DNA of 58,097 bases. Origin: Prochlorococcus sp. AG-355-J09. Lineage in GTDB: Bacteria > Cyanobacteriota > Cyanobacteriia > PCC-6307 > Cyanobiaceae. Every line of letters begins with the position of its first letter. The stretch's first letter is position 1. The DNA lies in contig QCDO01000012.1 of NCBI GenBank assembly GCA_003278735.1, positions 1-58,097 of the forward strand. The letters are read 5' to 3'. The position numbers and the translations under genes were made by a program. The notes under the pieces are model-generated. The model was not told the DNA's origin, searched no databases, and saw only the letters and a program-made list of their open reading frames with translations. Below, in pieces: positions 11,614 through 21,773 of this stretch.

Positions 11614-12512
11614 ATAAATTCATTTATAAACTCATTTGTTTTTTCAGGTTCTTCATCATGAGGACAATGACCAGCACCATCAATAATATCTAATCTTTTA
11701 ATATTTTTAAATTGTCTCTTCCACTCTCTTGCTTCATTTAAAGATTCCCAAGGATCTTTTTCTCCCCAAATCAATTGGATTGGAGCATCAACCTTATCGA
11801 AAAGGTCAGTTGCGAGATAGTCATCAAATAAGTTAATAAAACCACGAAATGCTTCTTTAGAGTTTTTCCTTTGAGAGGGTTGATAAAGTATTTCAATCAA
11901 TTCTTTATCGATATTTTTCCTTGTAGGGTAGGCTTGTTCAAGAATTTTCTTAATAACTTTTGGATTAGCAGCTCTTGTAAAAAGTGTATTGCTAATTAAT
12001 CTTTGTCTGACTATCGTTTTAAGGACAGGTCTCAGTAGATTCATTAAAATATCACTTTTTTTTAAACGTTTATCATCCATAGTTCTTTGCGCACAATCAA
12101 TTAAAATAACACCTTTGCAATTATCTTTGAGGATTTCAGCAGCTTTCAATGCAATAACACCACCAATTGAATTTCCTACTAAGTAAACAGGAGATTTAAT
12201 TACCTCTGCACAAAATGTTGATATTTGATTACCCCATAAGTCAAATGAATATTTAATTGAATTTTCTTTACGAGGTTCGTAATCTAATAAAGCACTAGGC
12301 TGACTGCTTTTCCCAAATCCTAATAAGTCAATTGCGTAGCATTTAGAAAATTCACCAAGGAAATCTTGATTATATCTCCAGTGGTTTTTTGATGCCCCAA
12401 ATCCATGAACTAATAAAATTTTAATATTTTTTTCAGAAGTAGATTCTTTGGATAAAGACCAAGAAATTTCCCAATTTTTCCACTTCCAAGTTTCAGATTT
12501 ATTTAAAGACAC
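11598..12512 (-). CDS. Alpha/beta-fold hydrolase
   Basis: 304 residues with the oxyanion strand VHGFGAS (35-41), a nucleophile elbow GNSIGG with Ser115, an acidic segment WGEKDPW and the catalytic His in GAGHCPHDEEPE near the C-terminus. It shares these blocks with the protein at 40085-40984, so the two are paralogs. Substrate cannot be deduced; esterase or lipase-like activity on a hydrophobic ester, possibly a pigment ester, is only a guess. There is no signal peptide. It overlaps the sigma gene tail to tail. Confidence 0.88.
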   Translation of the reverse strand: MSLNKSETWKWKNWEISWSLSKESTSEKNIKILLVHGFGASKNHWRYNQDFLGEFSKCYAIDLLGFGKSSQPSALLDYEPRKENSIKYSFDLWGNQISTFCAEVIKSPVYLVGNSIGGVIALKAAEILKDNCKGVILIDCAQRTMDDKRLKKSDILMNLLRPVLKTIVRQRLISNTLFTRAANPKVIKKILEQAYPTRKNIDKELIEILYQPSQRKNSKEAFRGFINLFDDYLATDLFDKVDAPIQLIWGEKDPWESLNEAREWKRQFKNIKRLDIIDGAGHCPHDEEPEKTNEFINEFIQETK

Positions 12513-12602
12513 TATGAGTATGCTTTTAATTAAACTTTAATTCAAAAAAAAATTATTCGTTTTTTAATAAATTATTCTTAGTTAAGAAAAGGCGTTTATT
12601 TT

Positions 12603-13601
12603 ATGAAGAAGAAAAAAGTCATATGTATTGGAGAGGCTTTAATAGACAGAATCAGAAATAAGTCAAATCAAGGATTTAAAGATTTTTTGGGTGGGGCGCC
12701 GGCTAACGTTGCTTGTGCATTAAGAAAATTAAAAATAGATTCAACATTTATAGGAAGTTTGGGTAATGATGATAATGGAAAAAAATTCATTAAACACTTT
12801 AATGAATTGGAAGTTAATTTAGATTTTTTGCAATTAGATAATGATTCATCTACTCGTGTAATTAATGTTGATAGAGATAAGTTTGGAGATCGTTTTTTTT
12901 CAGGCTTTGAGGAAAGTTCTTATTCATGCTTTGCAGATGAAGTTCTTAGTAAGAAATTAATCCAAAAAGAAATTTTAAATTTGGAGAAATCTTTTCTAGA
13001 AACAAAATATTTAGTTACAGGAACGATTTTGTTATCATCTCCAATATCAGCAGAGACCATTTGTTTTATTCTTGAACAGGCAAAAAAATTTGAAGTCAAA
13101 ATAGTTATTGATTTGAATTGGAGAGAGGTCTTTTGGGATCATTCAAGTTTTTCATCAGAAATTACTAAAGCCGCGAGAGTTAATTTAATCAAAAATTTTT
13201 TAAATCATGCAAATGTTTTAAAACTTGCCAGGGAAGAAGCAACTTTGTTTTTTGAGGATGAGAATCCTTTGCTAATATCTCAACAATTGTCTAATAGACC
13301 AGATGTAATAATAACTGATGGAAAAAATCCCGTTGCATGGTATATCAATGGATTGCAGGGAATTACTGAAACTTTTTCATCACAAAAAATAGTTGATACA
13401 ACTGGTGCAGGTGATGCTTTTTTAGCTGGCTTAATTTCAAAATTAATTTCTTTTGGCTATCCTTCAAATGAACTTGAGATAGAAGGTTGTATTAAGTTTG
13501 CAAGTGTTTGTGGATTATTAACTTGTCTTGGTGAAGGCGCTATTGAGCAACAGCCGTATTATGAGAAGGTTAATAAATTTTTGGGATCTCTTATTTCGTA
13601 G
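12603..13601 (+). CDS. PfkB-family carbohydrate kinase, probably fructokinase
   Basis: Phosphorylates a sugar, probably fructose, with ATP. The PfkB N-terminal signature GGAPANVACALRKL is at 30-43 and the C-terminal ATP/anion-hole signature DTTGAGDAFLAG at 265-276, where D271 is the expected catalytic base. FIGSLGNDDNGK near 56 is typical of the sugar-binding lid. 332 residues is normal. Fructokinase is the best guess from these motifs, but ribokinase-like specificities cannot be excluded. The last 43 bases overlap tsaE on the other strand. Confidence 0.85.
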   Translation: MKKKKVICIGEALIDRIRNKSNQGFKDFLGGAPANVACALRKLKIDSTFIGSLGNDDNGKKFIKHFNELEVNLDFLQLDNDSSTRVINVDRDKFGDRFFSGFEESSYSCFADEVLSKKLIQKEILNLEKSFLETKYLVTGTILLSSPISAETICFILEQAKKFEVKIVIDLNWREVFWDHSSFSSEITKAARVNLIKNFLNHANVLKLAREEATLFFEDENPLLISQQLSNRPDVIITDGKNPVAWYINGLQGITETFSSQKIVDTTGAGDAFLAGLISKLISFGYPSNELEIEGCIKFASVCGLLTCLGEGAIEQQPYYEKVNKFLGSLIS

Positions 13602-14008
13602 TTCCTGCCATATTTTTTTGCGTAACTAATTTTTATTTTCCAGAAATTATTAATAACTGGTTCTATTAATTCTGGCCATTCAATAACTAAAATAGCTTGT
13701 CTTTGTATTGCTTCTTCTTCTTCTGAAAAAAAAATTTCTTTTGCTGAAGAGCTATTTTCTAACCTGTATAAATCAAGGTGAATTAGCGGAATTCTTCCAG
13801 AGTTATAGTGATGCGATAAGGCAAATGTAGGGCTTGTGATGTCCTCAGAGATTGACAAACCATTTGCAATCCCTTGAACAAATGAAGTTTTCCCAGCCCC
13901 AATTGGACCCTGTAATAAAACAATTGATTGTGGATTTAATTTGTATGAGAGTTTTTTACCTAAATTTAAAGTTTCTTTTAAATTCTCAACAAACACAAAA
14001 AAATGCAA
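13559..14008 (-). CDS. tsaE: tRNA threonylcarbamoyladenosine synthesis ATPase TsaE
   Basis: Small ATPase that works with TsaB, TsaC and TsaD to put t6A at position 37 of ANN-decoding tRNAs. 149 residues: Walker A GPIGAGKT at 34-41, then the family motif [12 protein letters not shown] at 57-68 and [10 protein letters not shown] at 75-84. It overlaps the kinase gene convergently by 43 bases and is divergent from ahcY across only 38 bases, so two opposite promoters must share that gap or lie within coding DNA. Confidence 0.93.
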   Translation of the reverse strand: MHFFVFVENLKETLNLGKKLSYKLNPQSIVLLQGPIGAGKTSFVQGIANGLSISEDITSPTFALSHHYNSGRIPLIHLDLYRLENSSSAKEIFFSEEEEAIQRQAILVIEWPELIEPVINNFWKIKISYAKKYGRNYEIRDPKNLLTFS

Positions 14009-14046
14009 AAATCATTTATAGTTTAATTGTAAAGCATTTAATAGAT

Positions 14047-15465
14047 ATGGTTATTGCGAATTCAGTTAAAACCTCCACACCTAATTACATTATTGCCGAT
14101 ATTTCTTTATCAGATTTTGGTCGCAAAGAAATTAAAATTGCCGAAACAGAAATGCCTGGACTAATGGCACTTAGAGAAAAATATCAATCTGAAAAGCCAC
14201 TAAAAGGTGCAAAAATAGCAGGAAGTCTTCACATGACTATTCAGACAGCAGTCTTAATAGAAACTCTTGTTGATCTTGGTGCAGAAGTGAAATGGGCTTC
14301 ATGCAATATTTTTTCAACTCAAGATCATGCCGCTGCAGTTATCGCAGATCAAGGAATTTCTGTATACGCAAAAAAAGGTGAGACTCTTGATGAATATTGG
14401 CAATATACTCACTATATCCTTGATTGGGGTTCAGACTCACCAAATATGATTCTTGATGATGGGGGTGATGCAACTGGCTTATTGATACTTGGTAGTAAAG
14501 CAGAAAAAGATTTATCTGTTTTAGATAATCCCGGTAACGAAGAAGAAATTGCCTTATTTAATTCTATTAAGTCTAAGTTGAAAAATGATAGCGACTTCTA
14601 TTCTAGAATTAAGAGTAATATCATTGGTGTTACTGAAGAAACTACAACTGGAGTTGCAAGACTTTATCAACTGCAAAAGCAAAATGCTTTACCTTTCCCT
14701 GCTATCAATGTTAATGATTCAGTAACTAAGAGCAAATTTGATAATTTATATGGCTGCCGCGAATCTTTAGTAGATAGTATAAAGCGTGCAACTGACGTGA
14801 TGATTGCTGGGAAGGTTGCTTTAGTAATGGGTTTTGGAGATGTAGGTAAGGGTTCAGCCCAGTCATTACGTGGACTTGGTGCAATCGTAAAAGTTGCTGA
14901 AGTTGATCCAATTTGTGCTCTTCAAGCAGCAATGGAAGGTTTTAGCGTTGTTACGCTAGATGATGTTGTGAAAGATGTAGATATCTTTGTTACGGCTACA
15001 GGAAATTATCAGGTCATAACTCATGAAAATCTTATCAAGATGAAGGATGAGGCCATTGTTTGTAATATTGGACATTTCGATAATGAAATTGATGTAGCTT
15101 CATTAAAAAATTATCATTGGGAAAATATTAAGCCGCAAGTTGATCATATAACTCTACCAAGTGGAAACAAAATTATTCTTTTAGCTGAAGGTAGATTAGT
15201 AAATCTAGGCTGTGCCACAGGCCACCCAAGTTTTGTTATGAGTAATTCTTTTACTAATCAAGTATTAGCTCAAATTGAACTTTTCAATAATTCAGAGCAA
15301 TATGCGAAAGAGGTTTATGTTTTACCAAAATACCTAGATGAAATGGTAGCTAGATTACATTTAGATAAAATTGGTGCAAAATTAACAAAATTAACTAAAG
15401 AACAGGCTGATTATATTAATGTATCTGTTGATGGACCTTATAAACCAGAACTTTATAGATACTAA
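14047..15465 (+). CDS. ahcY: Adenosylhomocysteinase (S-adenosyl-L-homocysteine hydrolase)
   Basis: NAD-dependent, splits S-adenosylhomocysteine to adenosine and homocysteine in the methyl cycle. The frame stays open further upstream to 13852, but that part is antisense to tsaE; the ATG at 14047 ([10 protein letters not shown]) gives 472 residues, normal for the family. [16 protein letters not shown] and [14 protein letters not shown] form the substrate domain, [17 protein letters not shown] is the Rossmann NAD loop, and the C-terminus [10 protein letters not shown] is the conserved Lys/Tyr tail that closes over NAD of the neighbouring subunit. Confidence 0.96.
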   Translation: MVIANSVKTSTPNYIIADISLSDFGRKEIKIAETEMPGLMALREKYQSEKPLKGAKIAGSLHMTIQTAVLIETLVDLGAEVKWASCNIFSTQDHAAAVIADQGISVYAKKGETLDEYWQYTHYILDWGSDSPNMILDDGGDATGLLILGSKAEKDLSVLDNPGNEEEIALFNSIKSKLKNDSDFYSRIKSNIIGVTEETTTGVARLYQLQKQNALPFPAINVNDSVTKSKFDNLYGCRESLVDSIKRATDVMIAGKVALVMGFGDVGKGSAQSLRGLGAIVKVAEVDPICALQAAMEGFSVVTLDDVVKDVDIFVTATGNYQVITHENLIKMKDEAIVCNIGHFDNEIDVASLKNYHWENIKPQVDHITLPSGNKIILLAEGRLVNLGCATGHPSFVMSNSFTNQVLAQIELFNNSEQYAKEVYVLPKYLDEMVARLHLDKIGAKLTKLTKEQADYINVSVDGPYKPELYRY

Positions 15466-15467
15466 GA

Positions 15468-16127
15468 TTGAGTTTAATTTTTGTAAATTTTCTTACTTCA
15501 ATTCCTGATTACATTAGTTTGGCTGTTGAAAAAAACTCAACAATTGCATACCTTACTATTTGTCTGGCTATGTTTTTAGAAAATATAATCCCCCCAATTC
15601 CTTCGGAAATAATAATGCCATTAGGTGGTTTTTTTGTTTATCAACAAAAATTAAACTTCTATATTTTAGTTTTTTGGGGATTACTTGGAACAATTCTTGG
15701 ATCATTGCCTTGGTATTATTTAGGTAGATTGGTAAATGAAAAAAGACTTTCAAATTTTTTAGATAAAAAGGGAAAATATCTGGGTATTTCTTCTAACGAT
15801 CTCAATAAAAGTAAAAGGTGGTTTGATAAATATGGAGTTTCTTTAGTTTTTTGGGGCCGATTAGTACCAGGTATAAGAACTTTAATTTCAGTTCCCGCTG
15901 GCATAGAACTTATGCCATTAAGAAAATTTTTGATTTGGACTACATTAGGGAGCTTGATATGGGTTGCACTTCTCACTTATTCAGGATATTTATTTGGTGA
16001 AAACTATCTAATCATTGAAACTTATTTAGATCAAATAAAATATGTTGTAAAGCCAATTTTAATTTTAATTTTTTTATTTTTTTTTATAAAAATACTTATT
16101 AGATTTTTAAAAAAGAATAGAGTTTAG
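15468..16127 (+). CDS. DedA-family membrane protein
   Basis: 219 residues, about five hydrophobic segments. DedA marks: acidic re-entrant FLENIIPPIPSEIIMPLGG (37-54) and GRLVPGIRTLISVPAG (130-145) with two conserved Arg. Relatives are implicated in undecaprenyl-phosphate or phospholipid translocation; the substrate here is not known. TTG start is two bases after the ahcY stop and gives a complete DedA N-terminus, so it may share the ahcY transcript. It overlaps ssb at the 3' end by 4 bases. Confidence 0.85.
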   Translation: MSLIFVNFLTSIPDYISLAVEKNSTIAYLTICLAMFLENIIPPIPSEIIMPLGGFFVYQQKLNFYILVFWGLLGTILGSLPWYYLGRLVNEKRLSNFLDKKGKYLGISSNDLNKSKRWFDKYGVSLVFWGRLVPGIRTLISVPAGIELMPLRKFLIWTTLGSLIWVALLTYSGYLFGENYLIIETYLDQIKYVVKPILILIFLFFFIKILIRFLKKNRV

Positions 16128-16495
16128 AAAGGAATTTCACTTGAGTTATTGCTGTTGGAATATTGATTATTATCAGACTCTTTTCGTGAGCCTAGTAAGT
16201 TTAATCTATCTACTCTAACAACTGGTTTATATCTATCTTCTCCAGTATTTTTATCTTTCCAACTATCAATTTTAAAACTTCCTGTAATTCCAATTAATGA
16301 TCCTTTTTTTACATAATCTGCAGCTATTTGTGCTTGCTTGCCCCATATTTCTAGGTTAAACCAATCTGGCTCTTCATCTCTGCTTCTTCTGTTAACTGCA
16401 ATTGTGAAATTTGCTACGATGCTGCCTGATTCAAAATATCTGACATCTGGTTCTCGTCCTGCTCTGCCAACAAGGTTAATAGTGTTAATTTCCAT
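16124..16495 (-). CDS. ssb: Single-stranded DNA-binding protein
   Basis: OB-fold protein that coats ssDNA. I start it at MEINTINLVGRAGREPDVRYF (123 residues), since bacterial SSBs begin within a few residues of this strand. An in-frame ATG 27 bases upstream (16522) would add nine residues, MSSIKKKKI, encoded through a run of 13 A. NFTIAVNR, DWFNLEIWGKQA and GSFKIDSWKD are OB-fold blocks. The tail ends EIPF, with fewer acids than the DDDIPF of E. coli. Confidence 0.93.
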   Translation of the reverse strand: MEINTINLVGRAGREPDVRYFESGSIVANFTIAVNRRSRDEEPDWFNLEIWGKQAQIAADYVKKGSLIGITGSFKIDSWKDKNTGEDRYKPVVRVDRLNLLGSRKESDNNQYSNSNNSSEIPF

Positions 16496-16629
16496 AATTT
16501 TTTTTTTTTTAATACTACTCATATTTCTTGGTTCTGCTCAAAGTTTTACGTGCTATTCATAACTAAACGACAGAATTCCGAGAGCTTATCAAAAAATAGA
16601 TATATTATTTATAAAAGGAAATTCTTATT

Positions 16630-17682
16630 GTGATTTTTAACAGATTTAAATTTTCTCGAGATATTGGCATAGATTTGGGAACGGCCAATACTCTGATACA
16701 CGTATCAGGAAAAGGCGTTGTTTTACAAGAGCCTTCTGTGGTAGCTATGGATTTAGAAGAAGGAATTCCATTAGCTGTTGGTAAAGAAGCAAAGTTAATG
16801 CTTGGCAGGACCCCTGGCAATATAAGAGCCGTAAGACCACTAAGAGATGGGGTTATCGCAGATTTTGATGCTGCAGAACAAATGATAAAAACATTTATTC
16901 AAAAATGTAATGAAGGCAAGGGGATAGTAGCCCCAAGGATAGTGATTGGTATTCCCAGTGGAGTTACTAGTGTTGAGCGAAGAGCAGTAAGAGAAGCTGG
17001 ATTAGCAGGAGCTAGAGAAGTTCATTTAATTGATGAACCAGTCGCAGCAGCAATTGGAGCATCATTACCAGTAACTGATCCAATTGGAACAATGATTGTT
17101 GATATTGGTGGAGGTACTACTGAGGTTGCAGTATTAAGTTTAGGTGGAACTGTTTTGAGTGAATCTGTTCGAATAGCAGGCGATGAAATAAATGAATCAA
17201 TTGCTCAATATCTTAAAAAAGTTCACAATTTAGTTGTTGGAGAGAGAACTGCAGAAGATATCAAGATTAAAATTGGATCTGCATTTCCAGATGATGATTT
17301 TGATAAAACTACTTTAGAGGTTAGAGGTTTACATCTTTTATCTGGTCTACCTAGATCAGTCACTTTGTCTTCAGGAGAAATCAGAGAAGCTATGGCTGAA
17401 ACACTTAGCAAAATAGTCGAAGCTGTAAAAAGAACTTTAGAGCGAACCCCTCCTGAACTTGCTGCAGATATAGTTGATAGGGGGATTATGCTTGCAGGTG
17501 GTGGAGCTTTAGTGAGAGGCATTAATGATTTATTGAGCGATGAAACAGGAATTTTTACTCACATAGCAGAAAACCCATTGCTTTGTGTAGTGAATGGTTG
17601 TGGAGAGGTGTTGGATGATTTTAAAAAACTCAAAAGAGTTGTTGATACTCCGGACTTTATAAGGAATGCTATAAGAGATTAA
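16630..17682 (+). CDS. mreB: Rod-shape actin-like protein MreB
   Basis: Forms membrane-bound filaments that guide side-wall peptidoglycan synthesis. The actin-type phosphate 1 loop is [19 protein letters not shown] near 11-29, phosphate 2 is [18 protein letters not shown] near 156, and the adenosine motif is [14 protein letters not shown] near 289. The 350 residues are full length. The start is GTG, supported by a purine-rich AAGGA ribosome site 9 bases upstream. mreC follows after 4 bases and mreD overlaps mreC, so this is an mreBCD operon. Confidence 0.97.
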   Translation: MIFNRFKFSRDIGIDLGTANTLIHVSGKGVVLQEPSVVAMDLEEGIPLAVGKEAKLMLGRTPGNIRAVRPLRDGVIADFDAAEQMIKTFIQKCNEGKGIVAPRIVIGIPSGVTSVERRAVREAGLAGAREVHLIDEPVAAAIGASLPVTDPIGTMIVDIGGGTTEVAVLSLGGTVLSESVRIAGDEINESIAQYLKKVHNLVVGERTAEDIKIKIGSAFPDDDFDKTTLEVRGLHLLSGLPRSVTLSSGEIREAMAETLSKIVEAVKRTLERTPPELAADIVDRGIMLAGGGALVRGINDLLSDETGIFTHIAENPLLCVVNGCGEVLDDFKKLKRVVDTPDFIRNAIRD

Positions 17683-17686
17683 TGTT

Positions 17687-18436
17687 ATGTTAGGTATCCG
17701 ACGAATTTCTACTAATCGTTGGTGGCATAAAAAGAAAAATTGGCTTTTCTTTGCAATTTTTTTATCTTTAGTTTTTGTAAGACTATCAAAAGGAGCTTTT
17801 TATAAAGATTTTTATTATTTTATTTCAAAACCTTTTTGGCCTGGTCAATTTCAAAAAGAAATTATTCTTGAGAGTATTAACCAAGAATATTTAATAAAGT
17901 TTAATCTTCTTAAAAAAGATAATCTAAGATTGAGAAAAATCTTATCTCTTCAAGAATTATCTAATGATGAAAATATTTCAGCTGCAGTTATTTCTAGAAA
18001 AACAGGTAGTTGGTGGAGACAAATAATTTTAAACAAAGGTTCAAAGGATGGAGTAGAAATTGGTAATATAGTGATTGGTCCAGGAGGATTATTAGGCAAA
18101 GTAAAGAATACTTCTTTATTCACTTCATCGGTAACTTTAGTAACTTCTACAGAAAGTAAGTTAGGCGTTTGGGTGGATAGACTTCAAATCAATGGATTAC
18201 TCGTCGGTTTAGGAGATGATTATCCTAGTCTAATACTTTATTCAAAAGATGCTGATATTAAAGTCGGAGATTTTGTATCATCATCTCCTGCTAGTACGTT
18301 ATTACCTCCAAATATCCCTATTGGTATTGTCCAATCTATAGATGAGACATTGAAATCAAAAAAAACAGCAAAAATTTCACTTTTAGCAAAACCTCATGTT
18401 ATTGATTGGGTGCAAATTTTAAAAGTAAATATTTAA
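17687..18436 (+). CDS. mreC: Rod shape-determining protein MreC
   Basis: Bitopic protein joining MreB to periplasmic elongation enzymes. The 249 residues show an Arg/Lys-rich N-terminus, one membrane helix near 19-33 (WLFFAIFLSLVFVRL), a coiled-coil region about 60-88, then the beta-barrel domain with SAAVISRKTGSWWRQIILNKGSKDGVEIG and GPGGLLGKV, typical of MreC. The short linker and small size fit a picocyanobacterium. It follows mreB by 4 bases and its TAA shares one base with the mreD ATG. Confidence 0.93.
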   Translation: MLGIRRISTNRWWHKKKNWLFFAIFLSLVFVRLSKGAFYKDFYYFISKPFWPGQFQKEIILESINQEYLIKFNLLKKDNLRLRKILSLQELSNDENISAAVISRKTGSWWRQIILNKGSKDGVEIGNIVIGPGGLLGKVKNTSLFTSSVTLVTSTESKLGVWVDRLQINGLLVGLGDDYPSLILYSKDADIKVGDFVSSSPASTLLPPNIPIGIVQSIDETLKSKKTAKISLLAKPHVIDWVQILKVNI

Positions 18437-18954
18437 TGAATAAATTTTTTTCAAACAATTTATCAATAATAAGCTTTTTTTTTATCCCAATTATTTTTTT
18501 GTGGCACCCTAGTTGGCTTGGATTTTTAGGTGTTCAGCCATATTGGCCATTATTTTGGTTATTGCCTTGGTCAATGATTAATGGATCAATCAATGGATTA
18601 ATATTTGGTTTGTTTTTAGGTCTAATCTTAGATTCTCTAACTTTAAACGAAAGTTTTACTCAAGTACCGGGCTTAATTGTTTGTGGGTTTTTGTTTGGGA
18701 GAATTAAATTACATAGTGATATTTTATTGGGACATTTCAGGTATGGTTTAATATGTTCTTTTGGAAGTTTTTTATGTGGAACTCTTTATTTTTTACAAAT
18801 TTTGTTTAGAAATTTTTCAGATAGTAATTCTTTATTTTTGATTCACAGTATTAAAAATATCCTAGCGGAAGTTTTTCTGACAGGTTTTTTTGCACCCTTT
18901 ATTTGCTCCCAACTTTTAAGAATGTTTAAATTTTCAAGAAGAAAAATACAGTAA
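18436..18954 (+). CDS. mreD: Rod shape-determining membrane protein MreD
   Basis: 172-residue membrane protein with about five hydrophobic segments. It is placed as MreD mainly by its position after mreC plus its size, with family-like features such as the LFGLFLGLILDSL helix and a Pro/Trp-rich first loop (WHPSWLGFLGVQPYWPLFWLLPW). I use the ATG at 18436, which overlaps the mreC stop as TAATG; the frame is open 30 bases further upstream inside mreC, without need. Confidence 0.85.
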   Translation: MNKFFSNNLSIISFFFIPIIFLWHPSWLGFLGVQPYWPLFWLLPWSMINGSINGLIFGLFLGLILDSLTLNESFTQVPGLIVCGFLFGRIKLHSDILLGHFRYGLICSFGSFLCGTLYFLQILFRNFSDSNSLFLIHSIKNILAEVFLTGFFAPFICSQLLRMFKFSRRKIQ

Positions 18955-18979
18955 TAAATTCTGCCAAGAGCAAAAAGTG

Positions 18980-19007
18980 TTTGAAAAAATTTATATATAT
19001 TTTCAAA
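18980..19007. repeat. Short inverted repeat after mreD
   Basis: TTTGAAAA at 18980-18987 and TTTTCAAA at 19000-19007 are exact reverse complements around 12 bases. It lies in the 182-base gap between mreD and rpaB. It could be a weak transcription end for mreBCD, but there is no strong T-tract after it and such A/T repeats are common by chance. I see nothing else clear in the gap. Confidence 0.25.
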
Positions 19008-19136
19008 TCATTTAAAAATTTTATAAACATTAGGAATATCTCTTTGAGGGTTCGTAATGTTATATTTTTAATTGTTAGAATAAATATTCAATGCAATAGT
19101 TCTTTGCTTTGAAATATCGAGAAATCTTTTTTAACT

Positions 19137-19883
19137 ATGTCAAAAGCAAGAATTTTAGTTGTTGATGATGAACCAGCAGTTTTGAAGGTATTAGTTACGA
19201 GGCTTCAACTAGCAGGATATCAAGTGTATTCAGCTACTAACGGTGAAGAAGCTCTTGAGTCTTTTCACAGGGATTCCCCAGATTTGATAGTTCTCGATGT
19301 TATGCTTCCAAAAATGGATGGATTTGCTGTTTGTAGAAGAATTAGAGCTGAATCAGTAGTTCCAATAATATTCTTAACAGCTTTAGAGGCTATTTCAGAG
19401 AGAGTTGCAGGTTTGGATTTAGGAGCTGATGATTACTTATCTAAACCATTTAGCCCAAAAGAGTTAGAGGCTAGAATAGCTACCATTTTGAGAAGAATGG
19501 GCCCAACTGTTTCGGTTACGGAAACTAAAGAAGTTCCTTCAGGCAAAGGAGTAATGAAATTTGGAAGTTTAGTTGTTGATACTAATCGCAGACAAGTTTC
19601 AAGAGCAGGAGATAGAATTAGCCTAACTTATACTGAATTTAGCCTCCTAGAATTATTGTTTGATGAGCCTGGAAAGGTTGTCCCGAGAGCAGAAATTTTA
19701 GAACAGCTATGGGGGTATCCTCCTCGTAGAGCCGCAGATTTAAGAGTTGTAGATGTGTATGTAGCTAGATTAAGAGGTAAATTAGAACCAGATCCAAGAA
19801 ATCCAGAATTAATATTAACTGTTAGAGGAATTGGTTACGCTTCTCAGAGAGTTGGTGAAACAGCAACATCTTTGGCAAGTTGA
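19137..19883 (+). CDS. rpaB: Two-component response regulator RpaB (OmpR/PhoB class)
   Basis: Essential cyanobacterial regulator that binds HLR1 elements and represses or activates photosynthesis and high-light genes. Receiver domain 1-125: acidic pocket VVDDEP (8-13), phospho-acceptor D54 in LDVMLP, and the conserved Lys in SKPFSPKE near 103. The winged-helix domain spans about 145-243, with YTEFSLLELL and RAADLRVVDVYVARLRGKLE as recognition region. The 248-residue length and the AVLKVLVTRLQLAGYQVYSA block match RpaB/Ycf27 rather than RpaA. No histidine kinase gene is nearby. Confidence 0.9.
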   Translation: MSKARILVVDDEPAVLKVLVTRLQLAGYQVYSATNGEEALESFHRDSPDLIVLDVMLPKMDGFAVCRRIRAESVVPIIFLTALEAISERVAGLDLGADDYLSKPFSPKELEARIATILRRMGPTVSVTETKEVPSGKGVMKFGSLVVDTNRRQVSRAGDRISLTYTEFSLLELLFDEPGKVVPRAEILEQLWGYPPRRAADLRVVDVYVARLRGKLEPDPRNPELILTVRGIGYASQRVGETATSLAS

Positions 19884-19933
19884 GCCATAGTCTGATAATT
19901 TTATTAAATAAAACAAATATTTTAATATAAATT

Positions 19934-21445
19934 TTGTCTGAAATAAAAGAGGCGCGCTTACAAAAAGCTAATACACTCGTTAGTAAAGGATTTGCTTCTT
20001 ACGCACAGAGTTTTAGGGTTTCAAATACTACAAAATTTCTTATTCAGAAATTTGATTATTTAGAAAATGGTCAAGAGGAAGACTTTAGTGTTTCTATTGC
20101 TGGAAGAGTCATGGCAAAAAGGGTAATGGGTAAAATTGCCTTTTTCACAATAAGCGATCAAGATGGTCAGATTCAGCTTTATCTAGATAAAAAGATTATT
20201 AACTTAAATTTAGAAAAACAAAAATTACTTTCTTTTGAAGATATCAAGGAAATAGTAGATATTGGTGATTGGATAGGCGTATTCGGAACTATTAAAAAAA
20301 CAAACAAAGGTGAGCTTTCAATTAAAGTAGAAAAATGGGAAATGTTATCCAAATCATTACAACCTTTGCCAGATAAATGGCATGGATTAACTGATATTGA
20401 AAAAAGATATAGACAACGTTATCTAGATTTAATAGTTAATCCTCACTCTAAAAATGTATTTAAAACAAGAGCAAAATGTATAAGTTTTATTAGAAAATGG
20501 TTAGATAATAGAAATTTTTTAGAGATAGAGACTCCAATTCTGCAATCTGAAGCTGGTGGTGCTGAAGCAAGACCATTTATAACTCATCACAATACATTAG
20601 ATATTCCGCTATATCTAAGAATAGCTACAGAATTACATTTAAAAAGAATGGTAGTTGGAGGATTTGAGAAAGTATATGAATTGGGAAGAATTTTCCGTAA
20701 TGAGGGGATTAGTACAAGGCATAATCCAGAATTTACCTCAGTTGAAATTTATCAAGCTTTTTCTGACTATGTCGATATGATGGATTTAACAGAAGAATTA
20801 ATAAAAGAAATTGTAGCTGATGCATGTGGTTCTTTAACAATAAATTATCAAAATAAAGAAATTGATTTTTCTAAACCTTGGACAAGAATATCTATGAAAG
20901 ATATTGTCAAAAAATATACAGGGATTGATTTTGATTCTTTCAGTGGAGACTTACAAGCAGCAAAACAAGCTGTTAAAAGGATAAATGTTGATTTCTCTAA
21001 TAAAGTCAATACTATAGGAAGACTTTTAAATGAGGTCTTTGAGCAAAAAGTAGAATCAAAACTTATGGAACCCACTTTTGTTATCGATTATCCTGTTGAA
21101 ATTTCTCCTTTAGCTAGGCCTCATCTTGATAATAAAGAAATGGTTCAGAGATTTGAATTATTCATTGTTGGTCGTGAGCTAGCAAATGCGTTTAGTGAGT
21201 TGATAGATCCTGTAGATCAAAGAGAAAGAATGCAATTACAGCAATCTCTTAGAGATGAAGGGGATCTTGAGGCTCACTGCATAGATGAAGATTTCTTGAA
21301 TGCTTTAGAGATTGGTATGCCTCCTACTGGAGGATTAGGCATTGGCATTGATAGGCTAATTATGTTAATTACTGATAGCGCATCAATTAGAGATGTAATC
21401 CCTTTCCCATTGTTAAAACCAGAAATAACTTCCAAAAAAAGTTAA
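19934..21445 (+). CDS. lysS: Lysyl-tRNA synthetase, class II
   Basis: Charges tRNA-Lys. The N-terminal OB anticodon-binding domain (about 55-155: [29 protein letters not shown]) precedes the class II core: motif 1 around [19 protein letters not shown], motif 2 [18 protein letters not shown], motif 3 [17 protein letters not shown]. 503 residues is standard. The start is TTG at 19934 ([12 protein letters not shown]), with stop codons upstream and no ATG in a suitable place. Confidence 0.96.
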   Translation: MSEIKEARLQKANTLVSKGFASYAQSFRVSNTTKFLIQKFDYLENGQEEDFSVSIAGRVMAKRVMGKIAFFTISDQDGQIQLYLDKKIINLNLEKQKLLSFEDIKEIVDIGDWIGVFGTIKKTNKGELSIKVEKWEMLSKSLQPLPDKWHGLTDIEKRYRQRYLDLIVNPHSKNVFKTRAKCISFIRKWLDNRNFLEIETPILQSEAGGAEARPFITHHNTLDIPLYLRIATELHLKRMVVGGFEKVYELGRIFRNEGISTRHNPEFTSVEIYQAFSDYVDMMDLTEELIKEIVADACGSLTINYQNKEIDFSKPWTRISMKDIVKKYTGIDFDSFSGDLQAAKQAVKRINVDFSNKVNTIGRLLNEVFEQKVESKLMEPTFVIDYPVEISPLARPHLDNKEMVQRFELFIVGRELANAFSELIDPVDQRERMQLQQSLRDEGDLEAHCIDEDFLNALEIGMPPTGGLGIGIDRLIMLITDSASIRDVIPFPLLKPEITSKKS

Positions 21446-21500
21446 AATTTACCCTTGAATGAAGTAAAATAGATAAATCAATCCAATACGAAATTTTTAA

Positions 21501-21749
21501 ATGAGTGGTGAACGTGTTGGTTTCCGTTTCAAACACGCGGATGCAGTAGTAAAAAGAAATCCTCAGGGCCGATCAAGACGAGGATGGGTTATTGAGCCAG
21601 TAGAGCAAACTACAAGTAGAGGTACAAAAATGCCTGCATACAAAATTCGCTGGAGAGATAGTGAGAGGCCTGAAACAGTCTTACAGCATATGTTAATTGC
21701 AGATCCAGATCCTTCCCCACCTCCAAGTTCAGTAAGTTTAGATTTATAG
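21501..21749 (+). CDS. Small conserved-type protein, unknown function
   Basis: 82 residues, basic in the first half (RFKHADAVVKRNPQGRSRRGW), then VIEPVEQTTSRGTKMPAYKIRWRDSERPETVLQHMLIADPDP and a Pro-rich tail. The pattern of short alternating strands with IRWRDSE resembles small SH3/KOW-like barrels, but I do not recognise a named family. No signal peptide or membrane helix. It sits 55 bases after lysS, and the left arm of an inverted repeat begins right after its stop. Confidence 0.7.
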   Translation: MSGERVGFRFKHADAVVKRNPQGRSRRGWVIEPVEQTTSRGTKMPAYKIRWRDSERPETVLQHMLIADPDPSPPPSSVSLDL

Positions 21750-21763
21750 TTGCAATTATTCTG
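21750..21763. repeat. Left arm of a 14-bp inverted repeat bracketing smpB
   Basis: TTGCAATTATTCTG, the exact reverse complement of 22294-22307. It lies between the stop of the 82-residue gene and the stop of smpB. With one mismatch the match extends to 17 positions (TAxTTGCAATTATTCTG). Confidence 0.8.
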
Positions 21764-21773
21764 GATAATAATT

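Noticed and set aside
13852..14046. Upstream extension of the ahcY frame
   Set aside because: It is antisense to tsaE and has no similarity to adenosylhomocysteinase; the ATG at 14047 gives the normal 472-residue protein.
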